This document shows positions 1-8,998 of a stretch of 64,000 nt of DNA, in pieces. Position numbers and translations under genes: made by a program. This DNA comes from Thermococcus sp. LS1 (lineage in GTDB: Archaea; Methanobacteriota_B; Thermococci; Thermococcales; Thermococcaceae), in contig NZ_SNUJ01000001.1 in the NCBI RefSeq assembly GCF_012027395.1, forward strand, positions 744,001 through 808,000, written 5' to 3'. Position 1 is the stretch's first letter; every line of letters starts with the position of its first letter. The notes under the pieces are model-generated. The model did not search any database. It saw only the letters and a list, made by a program, of their open reading frames with translations, and had not been told where the DNA came from.

Positions 1-33
1 CTCGAGGTCCGCCTCGAGGAGAGGGGCGTCTGA
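1..33 (+). CDS. pdxS: PdxS C-terminal fragment (partial)
   Basis: The first eleven codons of the window end an open frame (C-terminus LEVRLEERGV, then TGA) that began before the window. PdxS is the synthase subunit of the DXP-independent pyridoxal 5'-phosphate synthase and usually precedes pdxT in Thermococcales. The assignment rests on the 32-base gap to pdxT and on a plausible charged C-terminus; the fragment alone is too short to prove it. Confidence 0.55.
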   Translation, partial: LEVRLEERGV

Positions 34-65
34 GCTTTTCTTTCTCTATTTCTGGGGGTGAGAAG

Positions 66-659
66 GTGCTCAAAGTCGGAGTTATTGGTGTTCAGGGGGC
101 GGTTAGCGAGCACATCGAGGCGGCGAAGAGGGCCTTCGAGAGGCTCGGCGTCGAGGGGGAGGCATTCTGGCTGAGGAGGCCCGAGCAATTGAATGCCATT
201 GACGTGATAATCCTGCCGGGCGGAGAGAGCACGACCATATCTCGGCTGATGCAGAAGAACGGTCTCTTTGAGCCGGTTAAGAAGCTCGGTGAGGAAGGGC
301 TTCCAATAATGGGCACCTGTGCCGGTTTAATCCTCCTCGCAAAGGAGGTCGAGGGAGCCGTTGAGGGGCAGCGCTTTCTGGAGCTCCTCGACGTCAGGGT
401 TAACAGAAACGCCTACGGCAGGCAGGTGGACAGTTTCGAAGCCCCGTTAAAGCTGTCCTTCAGCGATGAACCGTTCCCGGGTGTCTTCATCCGCGCGCCG
501 AGGATAGTCAAGCTTCTGGGCGATAAGGTCAAGCCCATAGCCTGGCACGGCGATGAGGTCGTTGGCGTAGAGCAGGGGAACATCATTGGCTTAGCGTTCC
601 ATCCTGAGTTAACCGAAGACGCGAGGCTGCATGAGTACTTCCTCAGGAAGGCTCTTTGA
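66..659 (+). CDS. pdxT: Pyridoxal 5'-phosphate synthase glutaminase subunit PdxT
   Basis: PdxT hydrolyses glutamine and channels ammonia to PdxS for vitamin B6 synthesis in the cytoplasm. The 197-residue protein is a class I (triad) glutamine amidotransferase: PGGEST at about 51-56, nucleophile elbow GTCAGL with Cys85, and the His/Glu pair in FHPEL (about 179-181). Length matches the family. The start is GTG with a GGGGTGA ribosome site a few bases upstream. It follows the presumed pdxS end by 32 bases, so the two form an operon. Convergent to purF. Confidence 0.95.
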   Translation: MLKVGVIGVQGAVSEHIEAAKRAFERLGVEGEAFWLRRPEQLNAIDVIILPGGESTTISRLMQKNGLFEPVKKLGEEGLPIMGTCAGLILLAKEVEGAVEGQRFLELLDVRVNRNAYGRQVDSFEAPLKLSFSDEPFPGVFIRAPRIVKLLGDKVKPIAWHGDEVVGVEQGNIIGLAFHPELTEDARLHEYFLRKAL

Positions 660-694
660 CTTTACAAATTTTCATGTATTCAGAATAAGGAGGC

Positions 695-2026
695 TCAGAA
701 GCGGAAAGCCCACTCTGGATACTCGCCGGTGAGGCAGGCGGTGCAGAGCCCCCTCTTCCCCACTGCCTTTTTCAACCCCTCGACGCTTAGATACGCCAGA
801 CTATCAGCTCCAATGGCTTTCATGACCTTCTCGATGCCGCCGAAGGCCGCTATGAGCTCGTGCCTGGTGGGGATGTCTATTCCCATGTAGCAGGGATACC
901 TTATCGGTGGCGAAGCGATCCTCACGTGCACCTCCTTCGCGCCGGCCTTTTTGAGCATTGCAACGATCCTCTTCATCGTCGTGCCCCTGACTATTGAATC
1001 GTCCACGAGGACGACTTTTCTGCCCTCGACGATTTCCTTAACTGGCGAGAGCTTGAGCTTGACCTTCAGCTCGCGGTAGAACTGCCCCGGGGTTATGAAC
1101 GTCCTTCCGATGTAGCGGTTCTTTATGAGCCCCTCAGAGTATGGGATGCCGCTTTCCTGGGAAAAGCCCAGAGCGGCTGCCCTTCCGGAGTCGGGAACCG
1201 CTATGACGACGTCTCCATCGGCAGGGCTTTCCTTTGCAAGTTCATGGCCCATTCTGACCCTCGCCGAGTAAACGCTAACACCCTCAATCGTGCTGTCCGG
1301 CCGGGCGAAGTATATGTACTCAAAGACGCAGTGGTGGTGGCTCTCCTCCACTAGAACTTTGCTCTCAACCGAATCATCCACGAAGAAGACCTCGCCGGGC
1401 TTTACGTCCCTTATCTCATCAACAAAGAGACTCAGCGCGGAATCTTCGGAGGCGAAGTAGTGGCCGTCTCCGGTTCCGTAGCTCAGCGGGCGAAATCCTA
1501 CAGGGTCCCTCGCGACGATTATCTTCCCGTCGAAAAGGAAGGCAACGGAATACGCGCCTTTGACCTCGTTGAAAACTTCTCCCATCGCCTCGAACTCGTC
1601 CCTGGTTTCCTTGAGGTGCCAGAGGAAGGAAACGCCAAGGAGCTCGGAATCGACGGAGTGGCTGAACCTAACACCAAGTCTCTCGTAGTGCCTCCTCAGG
1701 GGAAGAAAATTCGTGAGGGTGCCGTTGTGAGCCAAAGCAAGCCTCTTCCCGCAGCAGGAGACCTCGAGCGGCTGGGTCTCGTTCAGCGAGCCGGAGGTGG
1801 AGTAGCGGACATGGGCTACGGCAAGGTTGGACTTCAGCTTTGCCAGCCCCTTTCCCTTGAACACCTCGGAGACAAGGCCTTGGCCGGCCACCGTTTTAAT
1901 TCTGTGCTTCCAGATGCTTATTCCTGCACTCTCCTGGCCGCGGTGCTGCAGAGCGATGAGTGCGTAGTATGCCTTCGTCGGGGCGTTTTCAGTCTTCGCT
2001 GCAAAGATCCCGCACTTCTCCCTCAT
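695..2026 (-). CDS. purF: Amidophosphoribosyltransferase PurF
   Basis: First step of de novo purine synthesis: PRPP + glutamine to 5-phosphoribosylamine. 443 residues. The N-terminal Ntn glutaminase domain begins MREKCGIF, so the nucleophile Cys is residue 5 and a very short propeptide must be removed, as in the family. HRGQESAGI follows at about 28-36. The C-terminal phosphoribosyltransferase domain carries the PRPP loop [13 protein letters not shown]. Divergent from purC; the 161-base gap between the two starts holds a 9+9 inverted repeat and both TATA boxes, so the pair is probably co-regulated. Confidence 0.96.
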   Translation of the reverse strand: MREKCGIFAAKTENAPTKAYYALIALQHRGQESAGISIWKHRIKTVAGQGLVSEVFKGKGLAKLKSNLAVAHVRYSTSGSLNETQPLEVSCCGKRLALAHNGTLTNFLPLRRHYERLGVRFSHSVDSELLGVSFLWHLKETRDEFEAMGEVFNEVKGAYSVAFLFDGKIIVARDPVGFRPLSYGTGDGHYFASEDSALSLFVDEIRDVKPGEVFFVDDSVESKVLVEESHHHCVFEYIYFARPDSTIEGVSVYSARVRMGHELAKESPADGDVVIAVPDSGRAAALGFSQESGIPYSEGLIKNRYIGRTFITPGQFYRELKVKLKLSPVKEIVEGRKVVLVDDSIVRGTTMKRIVAMLKKAGAKEVHVRIASPPIRYPCYMGIDIPTRHELIAAFGGIEKVMKAIGADSLAYLSVEGLKKAVGKRGLCTACLTGEYPEWAFRF

Positions 2027-2098
2027 GGCGTACCCTCACACTGATTGACGTGAAAGTGATAATTATGATGGATTTTTGACGGTCTTTTTTAGCGTTTT

Positions 2099-2154
2099 AT
2101 GTTTAAAAGCTTTGCCCATGTTTTGCCATATTAATGGCAAAATAACGCTTAAAT
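2099..2154. promoter_or_regulatory. Divergent purF/purC promoters with inverted-repeat operator
   Basis: Between the divergent starts lies TTTTGCCAT-N4-ATGGCAAAA (2121-2142), a perfect 9-base inverted repeat, plus an extra half-site TTTGCCCAT at 2111-2119. The purC TATA box GCTTAAAT (2147-2154) follows the motif directly; the purF TATA box on the other strand is GCTTTTAAACAT (2110-2099). The same motif precedes purT, purD and purS at the same distance from the TATA box, which suggests one purine regulator. The regulator itself is not identified. Confidence 0.75.
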
Positions 2155-2187
2155 ATTCACAAAATTTACATAAATATGGTGAAGTCT

Positions 2188-2883
2188 ATGCATGTTTATG
2201 AAGGTAAGGCCAAGAAGATAATCCCGCTCGACGACGGAAAGGTTATTATGGAGTTCAAGGACGATGCAACGGCCTTTGACGGCAAGAAGAAGGCCCAGTT
2301 CAACGGAAAAGGCTGGCTTAATGCTCAGATAAGCGCGGCTCTTTTCAGGGTTCTTGAGGAGAGGGGTGTTAAGACCCACTTCATAGGTGTTGCAGGTGAC
2401 AACAGGCTCATTGTTGAAAAGCTCGATATGTATCCGCTCGAGGTTGTGGTCAGGAACGTCGTTGCTGGAAGCCTGAAAAAGCGCCTTCCGCTGGAGGAAG
2501 GAACCGAGCTTCCGGAGCCGGTAATCGAGCTTTACTACAAGGACGACAGCAAAGGAGACCCGATGATAAACCACTACCATGCCAAAATTCTCGGAATAAG
2601 TGAGGGGGAAATTAGAGAGATGGAGCGCATAGCTCTGAAGGTTAACGAAATCCTGAGGGAGTACTTCGCCGAGAGGGAAATAATCCTCGTCGACTTCAAG
2701 CTCGAGTTCGGAAAGAACGGCAGAGGCGAGATAGTCCTTGGGGATGAGATAAGCCCTGACACCTGCCGCTTATGGGACGCCGAAACGAGGAAGAGCCTCG
2801 ATAAGGACGTTTTCCGCTTCGACAAGGGCAACCTGATAAACGCCTATGAGGAGCTCTACAGAAGGCTCACCGGGGAGGCTTGA
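2188..2883 (+). CDS. purC: SAICAR synthetase PurC
   Basis: Phosphoribosylaminoimidazole-succinocarboxamide synthase: joins CAIR and aspartate with ATP. The protein starts MHVYEGKAKK, with the KAKK motif typical of the family, and keeps DDATAFDGKKK, VVVRNVVAGSL and the LVDFKLEFG...DEISPDTCRLWD block. 231 residues, usual length. An ATG at 2176 is in frame, but GGTGA at 2178-2182 lies 5 bases before the ATG at 2188 and the TATA box predicts transcription to begin near 2177, so the later start is preferred. The 3' end overlaps a small gene on the other strand. Confidence 0.95.
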   Translation: MHVYEGKAKKIIPLDDGKVIMEFKDDATAFDGKKKAQFNGKGWLNAQISAALFRVLEERGVKTHFIGVAGDNRLIVEKLDMYPLEVVVRNVVAGSLKKRLPLEEGTELPEPVIELYYKDDSKGDPMINHYHAKILGISEGEIREMERIALKVNEILREYFAEREIILVDFKLEFGKNGRGEIVLGDEISPDTCRLWDAETRKSLDKDVFRFDKGNLINAYEELYRRLTGEA

Positions 2884-3037
2884 AGTCAGACTCGTAGGTT
2901 ATGAAAACTGTGTAGCAGCCCTTCTCGTCTTCCGCTATTTCTATTCTCCTCAGTCTCGGGCCATACTCCCTAACGGCATCATCTACGACCTTCGGAAGTT
3001 CCTCGAGGAAGGCCTTTCTCTTGACGGTCATTTCCAT
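2867..3037 (-). CDS. Small conserved-looking protein of 56 residues, function unknown
   Basis: An open frame of 56 codons fills the gap between the converging ends of purC and purM, overlapping the purC end by 17 bases. It begins MEMTVKRKAFLEELPK and ends YESDFKPPR. The composition (alternating charged and hydrophobic residues, GRRIEIAED-like beta pattern, a single Cys) looks like a folded small protein. A second ATG two codons downstream is an alternative start. No strong ribosome site is visible and I do not recognise a family. It would be cotranscribed downstream of nothing obvious: purM lies after it on the same strand is upstream, so it may be read through from purM. Confidence 0.5.
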   Translation of the reverse strand: MEMTVKRKAFLEELPKVVDDAVREYGPRLRRIEIAEDEKGCYTVFITYESDFKPPR

Positions 3038-3068
3038 TGGATTCACAGAGAAAAATTGGAAAGAGTGT

Positions 3069-4073
3069 TTAAAGCCTTATTCCGTAGTTCTCCACGACTA
3101 TTCCCGGCTCCTTTGTAACCATTCCGAGCTCAAAGCTTTCGTAGTGTTTGCTGAGAATTTCGAGGGCCTCCTCCTTCCCCTCTTGGGGGACTATGACAGC
3201 GAAGCCCACTCCCATGTTGAAGACCCTGAACATCTCCTCCAGCAGAACGCCGTTCTCGTAGATCAGCTTGAATATGCCCTCGATGGGCGGCATCTCCAGC
3301 CTGAAACCGTGGTTCGTCAGGCGATTGAGGTTGAGCAGGCCGCCGCCGGTGATGTGTGCCAGCCCGTGAACCTCAACGCTCTTCAAAAGCTCAAGCACGG
3401 GCTTCACGTAAATCCTCGTGGGCTCAAGGAGAAGCTCCCAGAGCTTTCTGCCCTCGTACTCGTAGTCGAGGCCGTACTTCGGGATGAGGAGCTTTCTGGC
3501 AAGGGTTAGGCCGTTTGAATGTATCCCTGAGCTGGAAACTCCAATGACCACGTCTCCGGGCTTTATCTTCTCGCCCGTTATTACTCCGTCTTTCTCGACG
3601 ACACCGATGGCGGTTCCGGCTAAATCGAAGCCGTTTATCAAGTCAGGCATTACAGCCGTTTCGCCGCCCACTATGGCTATTCCCGCTTGCTTTGCCCCCT
3701 CATAGAGGCCCTTCGCTATCTCGCTGAAGACTCCCTCGTCCGGCTCCTTAACGGCAAGGTAATCGACCAAGGCAACGGGCTCTGCACCGACGCAGAGCAA
3801 ATCGTTCACGTTCATGGCTATCATGTCTATTCCTATGGTGTCGAACTTTCCAACGTCCTCAGCAACGAGCACCTTTGTGCCAACTCCGTCCGTGGTCATG
3901 GCGAGGTAAAAGCTTCCGAAGTCCATCAAGGCTGCGTAGTGGCCGAGATCTTCGGCCGGCTCACCGATTTTACCCTTCCTGAACTCGAAGGTCTTCTTTG
4001 CGAGTGAGATTATTCCCTTCAGGGCCTTTGAGGTCTTTTCGTCATCAACTCCTGCTTGGGCATAGGTCAGCAT
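3069..4073 (-). CDS. purM: AIR synthetase PurM
   Basis: Phosphoribosylformylglycinamidine cyclo-ligase: converts FGAM to AIR with ATP. The protein begins [13 protein letters not shown], followed by the PurM-fold metal/ATP region ([59 protein letters not shown]) and [13 protein letters not shown]. 334 residues, normal for the family. The frame is open up to 4121, but GGTGAT at 4082-4077 lies four bases from the ATG at 4073, so that start is chosen. Divergent from purT with a shared operator-like motif in between. Confidence 0.95.
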   Translation of the reverse strand: MLTYAQAGVDDEKTSKALKGIISLAKKTFEFRKGKIGEPAEDLGHYAALMDFGSFYLAMTTDGVGTKVLVAEDVGKFDTIGIDMIAMNVNDLLCVGAEPVALVDYLAVKEPDEGVFSEIAKGLYEGAKQAGIAIVGGETAVMPDLINGFDLAGTAIGVVEKDGVITGEKIKPGDVVIGVSSSGIHSNGLTLARKLLIPKYGLDYEYEGRKLWELLLEPTRIYVKPVLELLKSVEVHGLAHITGGGLLNLNRLTNHGFRLEMPPIEGIFKLIYENGVLLEEMFRVFNMGVGFAVIVPQEGKEEALEILSKHYESFELGMVTKEPGIVVENYGIRL

Positions 4074-4103
4074 GAGCATCACCACTGGCTGGTTCGCGGA
4101 AGA

Positions 4104-4147
4104 GCTTAAAAAATTTGCCATTTTTTTGCTTAAAAAGGCTTAAATAC
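4104..4147. promoter_or_regulatory. Divergent purM/purT promoters with TTTGCCAT operator motif
   Basis: A 24-base block starting TTTGCCATTTTTTTG (4114-4137) runs straight into the purT TATA box GCTTAAATAC (4138-4147). Read on the other strand the same block abuts the purM TATA box GCTTAAAAAATT (4104-4115 on the plus strand, reversed). It aligns with the blocks before purC, purD and purS. Inference: the operator of a purine-responsive regulator shared by both divergent genes. Confidence 0.65.
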
Positions 4148-4191
4148 TTGCAAATTTTAACATTTTAACGTCAAACCTTGAGGTGATTTTC

Positions 4192-5481
4192 ATGGTGAAG
4201 CTTAGGGATGAGCTTGGAACCGCCATGACGGATTCTGCCCAGAAGATACTTCTCCTCGGTAGCGGCGAGCTCGGGAAGGAGATAGCTATAGAGGCCCAGC
4301 GCCTGGGCGTTGAGGTCATAGCCGTTGACCGCTACGCCAACGCCCCTGCTATGCAGGTTGCTCACCGCTCTTATGTGGGCAACATGAAGGACAAGGACTT
4401 CTTGTGGAGTGTCGTGGAGAGGGAGAAGCCTGACGCAATAATCCCCGAGATTGAAGCCATAAACTTGGATGCGCTCTTTGAGATTGAAAATGAAGGCTAT
4501 TTTGTTGTCCCAAACGCCAAAGCAACGTGGATAGCCATGCACCGTGAGAGGACAAGGGAGACTTTAGCGAAGGAAGCTAAGGTTCCAACCTCGTGCTATG
4601 CCTACGCGACAACGCTCGATGAGCTCTACGAGGCCTGCGAGAAGATAGGCTACCCCTGCCACACCAAGGCCATAATGAGTTCTTCTGGAAAAGGCTCCTA
4701 CTTCGTTAAGGGCCCCGAAGACGTTCCGAAGGCCTGGGAGGAGGCCAAGAAGAAAGCCCGCGGTAGTTCGGACAAGATAATCGTTGAAGAACACATTGAC
4801 TTCGACGTCGAGATAACCGAGCTGGCTGTGAGGCACTTTGACGAGAACGGTGAAATAGTTACCACCTTCCCCAAACCGGTTGGCCACTACCAGATCGACG
4901 GTGACTACCACGCCAGCTGGCAGCCGGCGGAGATAAGCGAGAAGGCCGAGCGCGAGGTTTACAGGATAGCCAAGCGCATCACAGATGTCCTCGGCGGCCT
5001 CGGCCTCTTCGGCGTTGAGATGTTTGTCAAGGGCGATAAAGTCTGGGCCAACGAGGTCTCCCCGAGGCCCCACGACACAGGTATGGTAACGCTCGCCTCC
5101 CATCCGTCCGGCTTCTCGGAGTTCGGCCTCCACCTGAGGGCAGTTCTTGGCCTCCCGATACCGGGCGAATGGGTCGATGGGTACAGACTCTTCCCGATGC
5201 TTACTCCAGCCGCAACCCACGTCATCAAGGCCAACGTCTCGGGGTTCTCCCCGCGCTTTAGAGGGCTGACTAAGGCGTTAAGTGTGCCCAACACAACTAT
5301 AAGGCTCTTTGGAAAGCCCGGGGCTTACCCTGGAAGGCGCCTGGGTATTGCCTTGGCCTGGGGCAGGGATGTTCAGGAAGCGAAGAAGAGGGCTGAGAGG
5401 GTCGCCCACATGGTGGAACTGAGAACCAGGAGCGCCGACTGGCACTCCCAGGACTACGAGAGGAGGAAGCACCTCCTATGA
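4192..5481 (+). CDS. purT: Formate-dependent GAR transformylase PurT
   Basis: Uses formate and ATP to formylate GAR to FGAR, the folate-free route expected in an archaeon that lacks purN here. ATP-grasp protein of 429 residues: N-terminal Rossmann part KILLLGSGELGKE, adenine/ribose region KAIMSSSGKGSYFVKG, IIVEEHIDFDVEITELAVR, and the metal-binding end ANEVSPRPHDTGMVTL. The ATG at 4192 is preferred to the GTG at 4183 because AGGTGAT (4181-4187) is its ribosome site. Own promoter with the purine motif. Confidence 0.96.
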   Translation: MVKLRDELGTAMTDSAQKILLLGSGELGKEIAIEAQRLGVEVIAVDRYANAPAMQVAHRSYVGNMKDKDFLWSVVEREKPDAIIPEIEAINLDALFEIENEGYFVVPNAKATWIAMHRERTRETLAKEAKVPTSCYAYATTLDELYEACEKIGYPCHTKAIMSSSGKGSYFVKGPEDVPKAWEEAKKKARGSSDKIIVEEHIDFDVEITELAVRHFDENGEIVTTFPKPVGHYQIDGDYHASWQPAEISEKAEREVYRIAKRITDVLGGLGLFGVEMFVKGDKVWANEVSPRPHDTGMVTLASHPSGFSEFGLHLRAVLGLPIPGEWVDGYRLFPMLTPAATHVIKANVSGFSPRFRGLTKALSVPNTTIRLFGKPGAYPGRRLGIALAWGRDVQEAKKRAERVAHMVELRTRSADWHSQDYERRKHLL

Positions 5482-5614
5482 TTAACATTTTGTTACAGTT
5501 CGACGGAAGAAGCAAAGATTTAAAAGGATTTTGATGTTCCATAGAGTAAGCTAAAATAAGCGAAAACTTGCTAAAATAATGTGGGGTGAAATAAGCCCGC
5601 TCTAAACTGCGGGC

Positions 5615-6046
5615 CTACGCCCGCATCTTCTCCCTGTACTCTTTCAGCTTCCTTCTCAAGTCTTCGTCTTTCAGTGCCAGAATCTCAATCGCGAGCAGAG
5701 CAGCGTTCTTGCCGTTGTCTATGCCAACGGTGGCGACGGGAACGCCCGGTGGGAGCTGGGCGATGCTGAGCAGTGCATCGAGGCCGCCCAGTTTGGCCGA
5801 AACGGGGACACCTATGACCGGCTTAACCGTGTGGGCGGCTATGACGCCCGGCAGGGCCGCACTCAGGCCTGCTATCGCTATGAAAACATCATAGTCCTTC
5901 TTTGCCAACTCCTCGACCTTTTTTGGGTTCCTGTGGGCTGAAGCAACCTCGAGATCGTATTCAACGCCGAACTCCTCTAGGACCGCGGTAACTTTCTCTG
6001 CTATATGCAAGTCGCTCCTGCTGCCCATAACAACGAGCACCTTCAT
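5615..6046 (-). CDS. purE: PurE, AIR carboxylase or N5-CAIR mutase
   Basis: Makes CAIR from AIR. The protein starts [18 protein letters not shown]; the phosphate/CO2 pocket motif MGSRSD, the ASAHRNPKK loop and the [14 protein letters not shown] helix are all present. 143 residues, short like many archaeal PurE proteins. The frame is open further upstream, but GGTGA lies seven bases before the ATG at 6046. No purK is seen in this window, so whether it carboxylates AIR directly (class II) or acts on N5-CAIR cannot be decided here. Divergent from purD. Confidence 0.93.
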   Translation of the reverse strand: MKVLVVMGSRSDLHIAEKVTAVLEEFGVEYDLEVASAHRNPKKVEELAKKDYDVFIAIAGLSAALPGVIAAHTVKPVIGVPVSAKLGGLDALLSIAQLPPGVPVATVGIDNGKNAALLAIEILALKDEDLRRKLKEYREKMRA

Positions 6047-6077
6047 GGTCTTCACCGGAGTTCGTTCGTCGTTGACC

Positions 6078-6121
6078 TTTATAAATTTTGCCGTTTTTGT
6101 GTAAAAACAAAGCTTAAAAAC
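6078..6121. promoter_or_regulatory. Divergent purE/purD promoters with shared operator
   Basis: A 25-base block from TTTGCCGTTTTTGTG (starting 6087) to 6111 abuts the purD TATA box GCTTAAAAAC (6112-6121). Its left end touches the purE TATA box TTTATAAA on the other strand (about 6079-6086). Inside is the inverted repeat GTTTTT-GTGT-AAAAAC. Same architecture and spacing as the purC, purT and purS promoters. Confidence 0.65.
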
Positions 6122-6152
6122 TGAAGTTTTTGACAAGTTTATGGTGAATATC

Positions 6153-7469
6153 ATGAAGGTTCTGCTTGTTGGTGGCGGCGGTAGGGAGAACGCCATAGGT
6201 GAGGCTCTTGTAATGGCCGGGGCCGAGCTCTACGTTGTCTCAAAGCATGTTAATCCCGGACTTAAGAGGCTTGCGAAGGAGTACAGCCTGGCGAAGGAGA
6301 CCGACGTTCCCAAGGTTCTCGAGTATGCAGAGAGGTGGGGAGTCGAGCTCGCTTTCATCGGTCCCGAGGCCCCTCTCGAAGCCGGTATCGTGGATGTTCT
6401 GGAGGAAAACGGCATCCCAACTGTTGGGCCGAGTAAGGAGGCTGCCAAGCTCGAAACCAACAAGGCCTTTGCCCGTGCGCTGATGGAGAAGCACAAAATC
6501 CCTGGAAGGAAGCTCTTCAGGGTCTTTGAGGACGTTGCCGAGATGAAATCCTGGATAGACGACTTCGGGAGGCCGGTCGTTGTTAAACCCCTCGGCCTTA
6601 CCGGCGGCAAGGGAGTTAAGGTCGTCGGCTACCAGCTAGAGGACAACGACGAGGCCAAGGTCTACGCTGAGGAGCTTATCAGAAAGGACGGCAAAGTCCT
6701 CATCGAGGAGAGGACCGATGGAGTGGAGTTCACCTTCCAGGTCTTCACGGACGAGAAGAGGGTTCTTCCAATGCCCCTTGCCCAGGATTATCCGCACGCC
6801 TACGAGAACGACGAAGGTCCCATAACCGGAGGAATGGGGAGCTACTCCTGTGCGAATCATCTGCTCCCCTTTGTAACAAAGGAAGACTATGAGAAGGCTT
6901 TGGAGACGCTCAGGGCGACGGTTAAGGCGATGAGAAAAGAGGGAATCCCCTACAAAGGCATTCTCTACGGCCAGTTCATGCTGGGCAAGGATGGTCCTGT
7001 TATAATCGAGTACAACGCCCGCTTCGGAGATCCTGAGGCGATGAACGTCCTCCCGCTTCTGGAGACAAGCCTCCTTGAAATAGCGGAGGGAATCGTCGAC
7101 GGGAGCTTAAAGAAAGCCGAGTTCGAGAGGAAGGCCACCGTCGTGAAGTACCTCGCGCCCGAGGGATACCCAACGCACCCGGTTAAGGGTGTCAGGATAG
7201 AACTCAATGAGAAGGCCATAGTCGAGACGGGAGCGAAGCTCTACTACGCCTCAATTGACGAGAACCTCACTTTACTCGGCTCACGTGCCTTGGCGGTGGT
7301 TGGTGTAGCAGATACGCTTGAGGAAGCCGAGAGGATAGCCTCGGAAGGAATCTCCCACGTTAAGGGTGAGCTGTTCTGCAGGAAGGACGTTGGAACGAGA
7401 GAGAGCATCGAGAAGAGGATCAGGCTGATGAGGGAGTTCGGTAAAGATTTCGAGCCTTTGGCCTGCTGA
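6153..7469 (+). CDS. purD: GAR synthetase PurD
   Basis: Phosphoribosylamine-glycine ligase, second step of the pathway. ATP-grasp enzyme of 438 residues beginning [19 protein letters not shown]. Visible: [45 protein letters not shown] (ATP loop), GGMGSYS and [16 protein letters not shown] (metal site), as in archaeal PurD, where the usual GPT is replaced by GPS. The in-frame ATG at 6141 is rejected because GGTGA at 6144-6148 serves the ATG at 6153. Followed ten bases later by purP1. Confidence 0.96.
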   Translation: MKVLLVGGGGRENAIGEALVMAGAELYVVSKHVNPGLKRLAKEYSLAKETDVPKVLEYAERWGVELAFIGPEAPLEAGIVDVLEENGIPTVGPSKEAAKLETNKAFARALMEKHKIPGRKLFRVFEDVAEMKSWIDDFGRPVVVKPLGLTGGKGVKVVGYQLEDNDEAKVYAEELIRKDGKVLIEERTDGVEFTFQVFTDEKRVLPMPLAQDYPHAYENDEGPITGGMGSYSCANHLLPFVTKEDYEKALETLRATVKAMRKEGIPYKGILYGQFMLGKDGPVIIEYNARFGDPEAMNVLPLLETSLLEIAEGIVDGSLKKAEFERKATVVKYLAPEGYPTHPVKGVRIELNEKAIVETGAKLYYASIDENLTLLGSRALAVVGVADTLEEAERIASEGISHVKGELFCRKDVGTRESIEKRIRLMREFGKDFEPLAC

Positions 7470-7479
7470 GGTGGTCGGG

Positions 7480-8622
7480 ATGATAAGCCGCGAGGAGATT
7501 TTGGGAGTTCTTGAGAAGTACGAGCCGGAGAAGATAACGGTGGGTGTAATCGGCAGTCACTCAGCACTTGATATAGTGGACGGGGCCAAGGAAGAGGGCC
7601 TGCCAACGCTTGTCATTGCCCAGAGGGGCAGGCACAGGACTTACACGGAATACTTCAAGCTGAGGAAGACGAGAGACGGTTTAACCAAGGGGTTCATCGA
7701 TGAGGTTATAGTTCTCGAAAAGTTCGCCCAGGTGATTGATGTCCAGGATGAGCTCAGGAGGAGGAATGTTATCTTCGTCCCTAACCGCTCGTTCATTGTC
7801 TATACCGGAATAGACCGCGTCGAAAACGACTTCCTCGTTCCGCTCTTTGGTAGCAGAAACCTCCTCAGGAGTGAGGAGAGGAGCGAGGAAAAGAGCTACT
7901 ACTGGCTGCTCGAGAAGGCTGACCTGCCTTACCCAGAGCCTGTTAAGCCCGAAGAGATCGACGAAATCGGTTTAGTCATCGTCAAGCTTCCTCACGCCAA
8001 GAAGAGGCTTGAGCGTGGCTTCTTCACCGCTGCAAGCTACAAGGAGTTCCGCGAGAAGTCGGAGAGGCTGATTAAGCTTGGGGTAATCACGGAGGAAGAT
8101 TTGAGCAGGGCCAGAATCGAGCGCTACATAATCGGCCCCGTGTTCAACTTCGACTTCTTCTACTCGCCTATCGATGGGGAAATCGAGCTTTTGGGAATAG
8201 ACTGGCGCTTCGAGACGAGCTTAGATGGCCACGTTCGCCTGCCCGCTTCCCAGCAACTCACCCTGCCCGAGCACCAGTTTGAGCCAGAATACACTGTCTG
8301 CGGCCATGCTTCATCGACGCTCAGGGAGAGCCTGCTTGAGAAGGTCTTTGACATGGCCGAGAAGTACGTTGAAGCCACGAAGCGCTATTATTCCCCGGGA
8401 ATAATCGGACCCTTCACTCTCCAGACGGCCGTTGACAAGGACCTCAACTTCTACATTTACGACGTTGCCCCAAGAACCGGCGGCGGAACGAACATCCACA
8501 TGGCGATGGGCCATCCCTACGGCAACGCCCTATGGCGGAGACCGATGAGCACGGGTAGAAGGGTGGCGCTTGAGATCAAGCGCGCGATTGAGCTGGGCGA
8601 GCTTGAGAAGGTTGTTACATAA
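7480..8622 (+). CDS. purP: PurP-family protein 1 (divergent FAICAR synthetase paralogue)
   Basis: PurP formylates AICAR to FAICAR with formate and ATP in archaea that lack PurH. This 380-residue copy begins MISREEILGVLEKYEPEK, then the family motif GVIGSHSALDI, and ends with APRTGGGTNIHMAMGHPYG and MSTGRRVALEIKRAI. The place where the other copy (15074-16069) has the glycine-rich ATP loop HGARGGKGY here reads PHAKKRLERGFF, so nucleotide binding may differ. The ATG at 7480 follows GAGGTGGT; a GTG at 7471 is possible. It is in an operon with purD. The exact reaction of this copy is uncertain. Confidence 0.85.
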   Translation: MISREEILGVLEKYEPEKITVGVIGSHSALDIVDGAKEEGLPTLVIAQRGRHRTYTEYFKLRKTRDGLTKGFIDEVIVLEKFAQVIDVQDELRRRNVIFVPNRSFIVYTGIDRVENDFLVPLFGSRNLLRSEERSEEKSYYWLLEKADLPYPEPVKPEEIDEIGLVIVKLPHAKKRLERGFFTAASYKEFREKSERLIKLGVITEEDLSRARIERYIIGPVFNFDFFYSPIDGEIELLGIDWRFETSLDGHVRLPASQQLTLPEHQFEPEYTVCGHASSTLRESLLEKVFDMAEKYVEATKRYYSPGIIGPFTLQTAVDKDLNFYIYDVAPRTGGGTNIHMAMGHPYGNALWRRPMSTGRRVALEIKRAIELGELEKVVT

Positions 8623-8637
8623 TTTCCAATTGTTCGG

Positions 8638-8713
8638 TTACTTTTTATAATTTTACTTTCTTAAAAATCCTGGATTTGTGAAAAGAAGCTTTTTATGTGT
8701 TACTTTTTTTTTT
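8638..8713 (+). terminator. T-rich termination region after purD-purP1
   Basis: Just after the purP1 stop there are several T runs, ending with ten consecutive T at 8704-8713. Archaeal RNA polymerase terminates at such T stretches without a hairpin. This is where the GC-rich purine genes give way to the AT-rich peptide cassette. Confidence 0.5.
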
Positions 8714-8753
8714 AGAAATTTATTAACTTTATTTATGAACTTTAAGTTTACGA

Positions 8754-8769
8754 AAAACTTAAATATATT
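8754..8769 (+). promoter_or_regulatory. TATA promoter of the peptide/radical SAM cassette
   Basis: AAAAACTTAAATATAT reads as a BRE plus a strong TATA box. Transcription would begin near 8790, about 30 bases before the ribosome site GGGGGTGG of the first peptide gene. No purine-type operator motif is seen, so the cassette probably has its own regulation. Confidence 0.6.
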
Positions 8770-8830
8770 AAAACTCAACAATAGTATGCTGAGATAACGA
8801 TGAGGCAAAGAAAAATTGGGGGTGGAGAAA

Positions 8831-8947
8831 GTGGAGAACAAACAAAAAACTAAGATTTTAGCTTTAGAAATTGATGAGGAGTTCGACGTTGAAATAAACA
8901 CAAAAGTTAATGGAGATGAGGGATACTGCAAAGATCTGATGTTTTGA
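8831..8947 (+). CDS. Candidate RiPP precursor peptide A
   Basis: A 38-codon frame with start GTG, preceded by the strong ribosome site GGGGGTGG six bases upstream (GTG at 8822 is an alternative). The C-terminal half contains VEINTKVNGDEGYC followed by KDLMF; the N-terminal half has the pattern KILALEIDEEF. A second peptide of the same type (10076-10201) lies on the other side of a radical SAM/SPASM gene and shares the spaced pattern L-x-L-[ED]-I-D and VE[IV]NTKxNG. Seen: two homologous short frames with good ribosome sites flanking a maturase. Inferred: this is a precursor with an N-terminal leader and a C-terminal core around NTKVNGDEGYC. One Cys only. Confidence 0.75.
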   Translation: MENKQKTKILALEIDEEFDVEINTKVNGDEGYCKDLMF

Positions 8948-8998
8948 TTTTTATTATATTTTTAATAATCTATTCGGAATAAACGTGGGGGGAGTTTG

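Noticed and set aside
8653-8931. 92-codon minus-strand frame over the first peptide gene
   Set aside because: Low-complexity Ser/Phe-rich product, no ribosome site, and it lies opposite the better supported plus-strand peptide gene.
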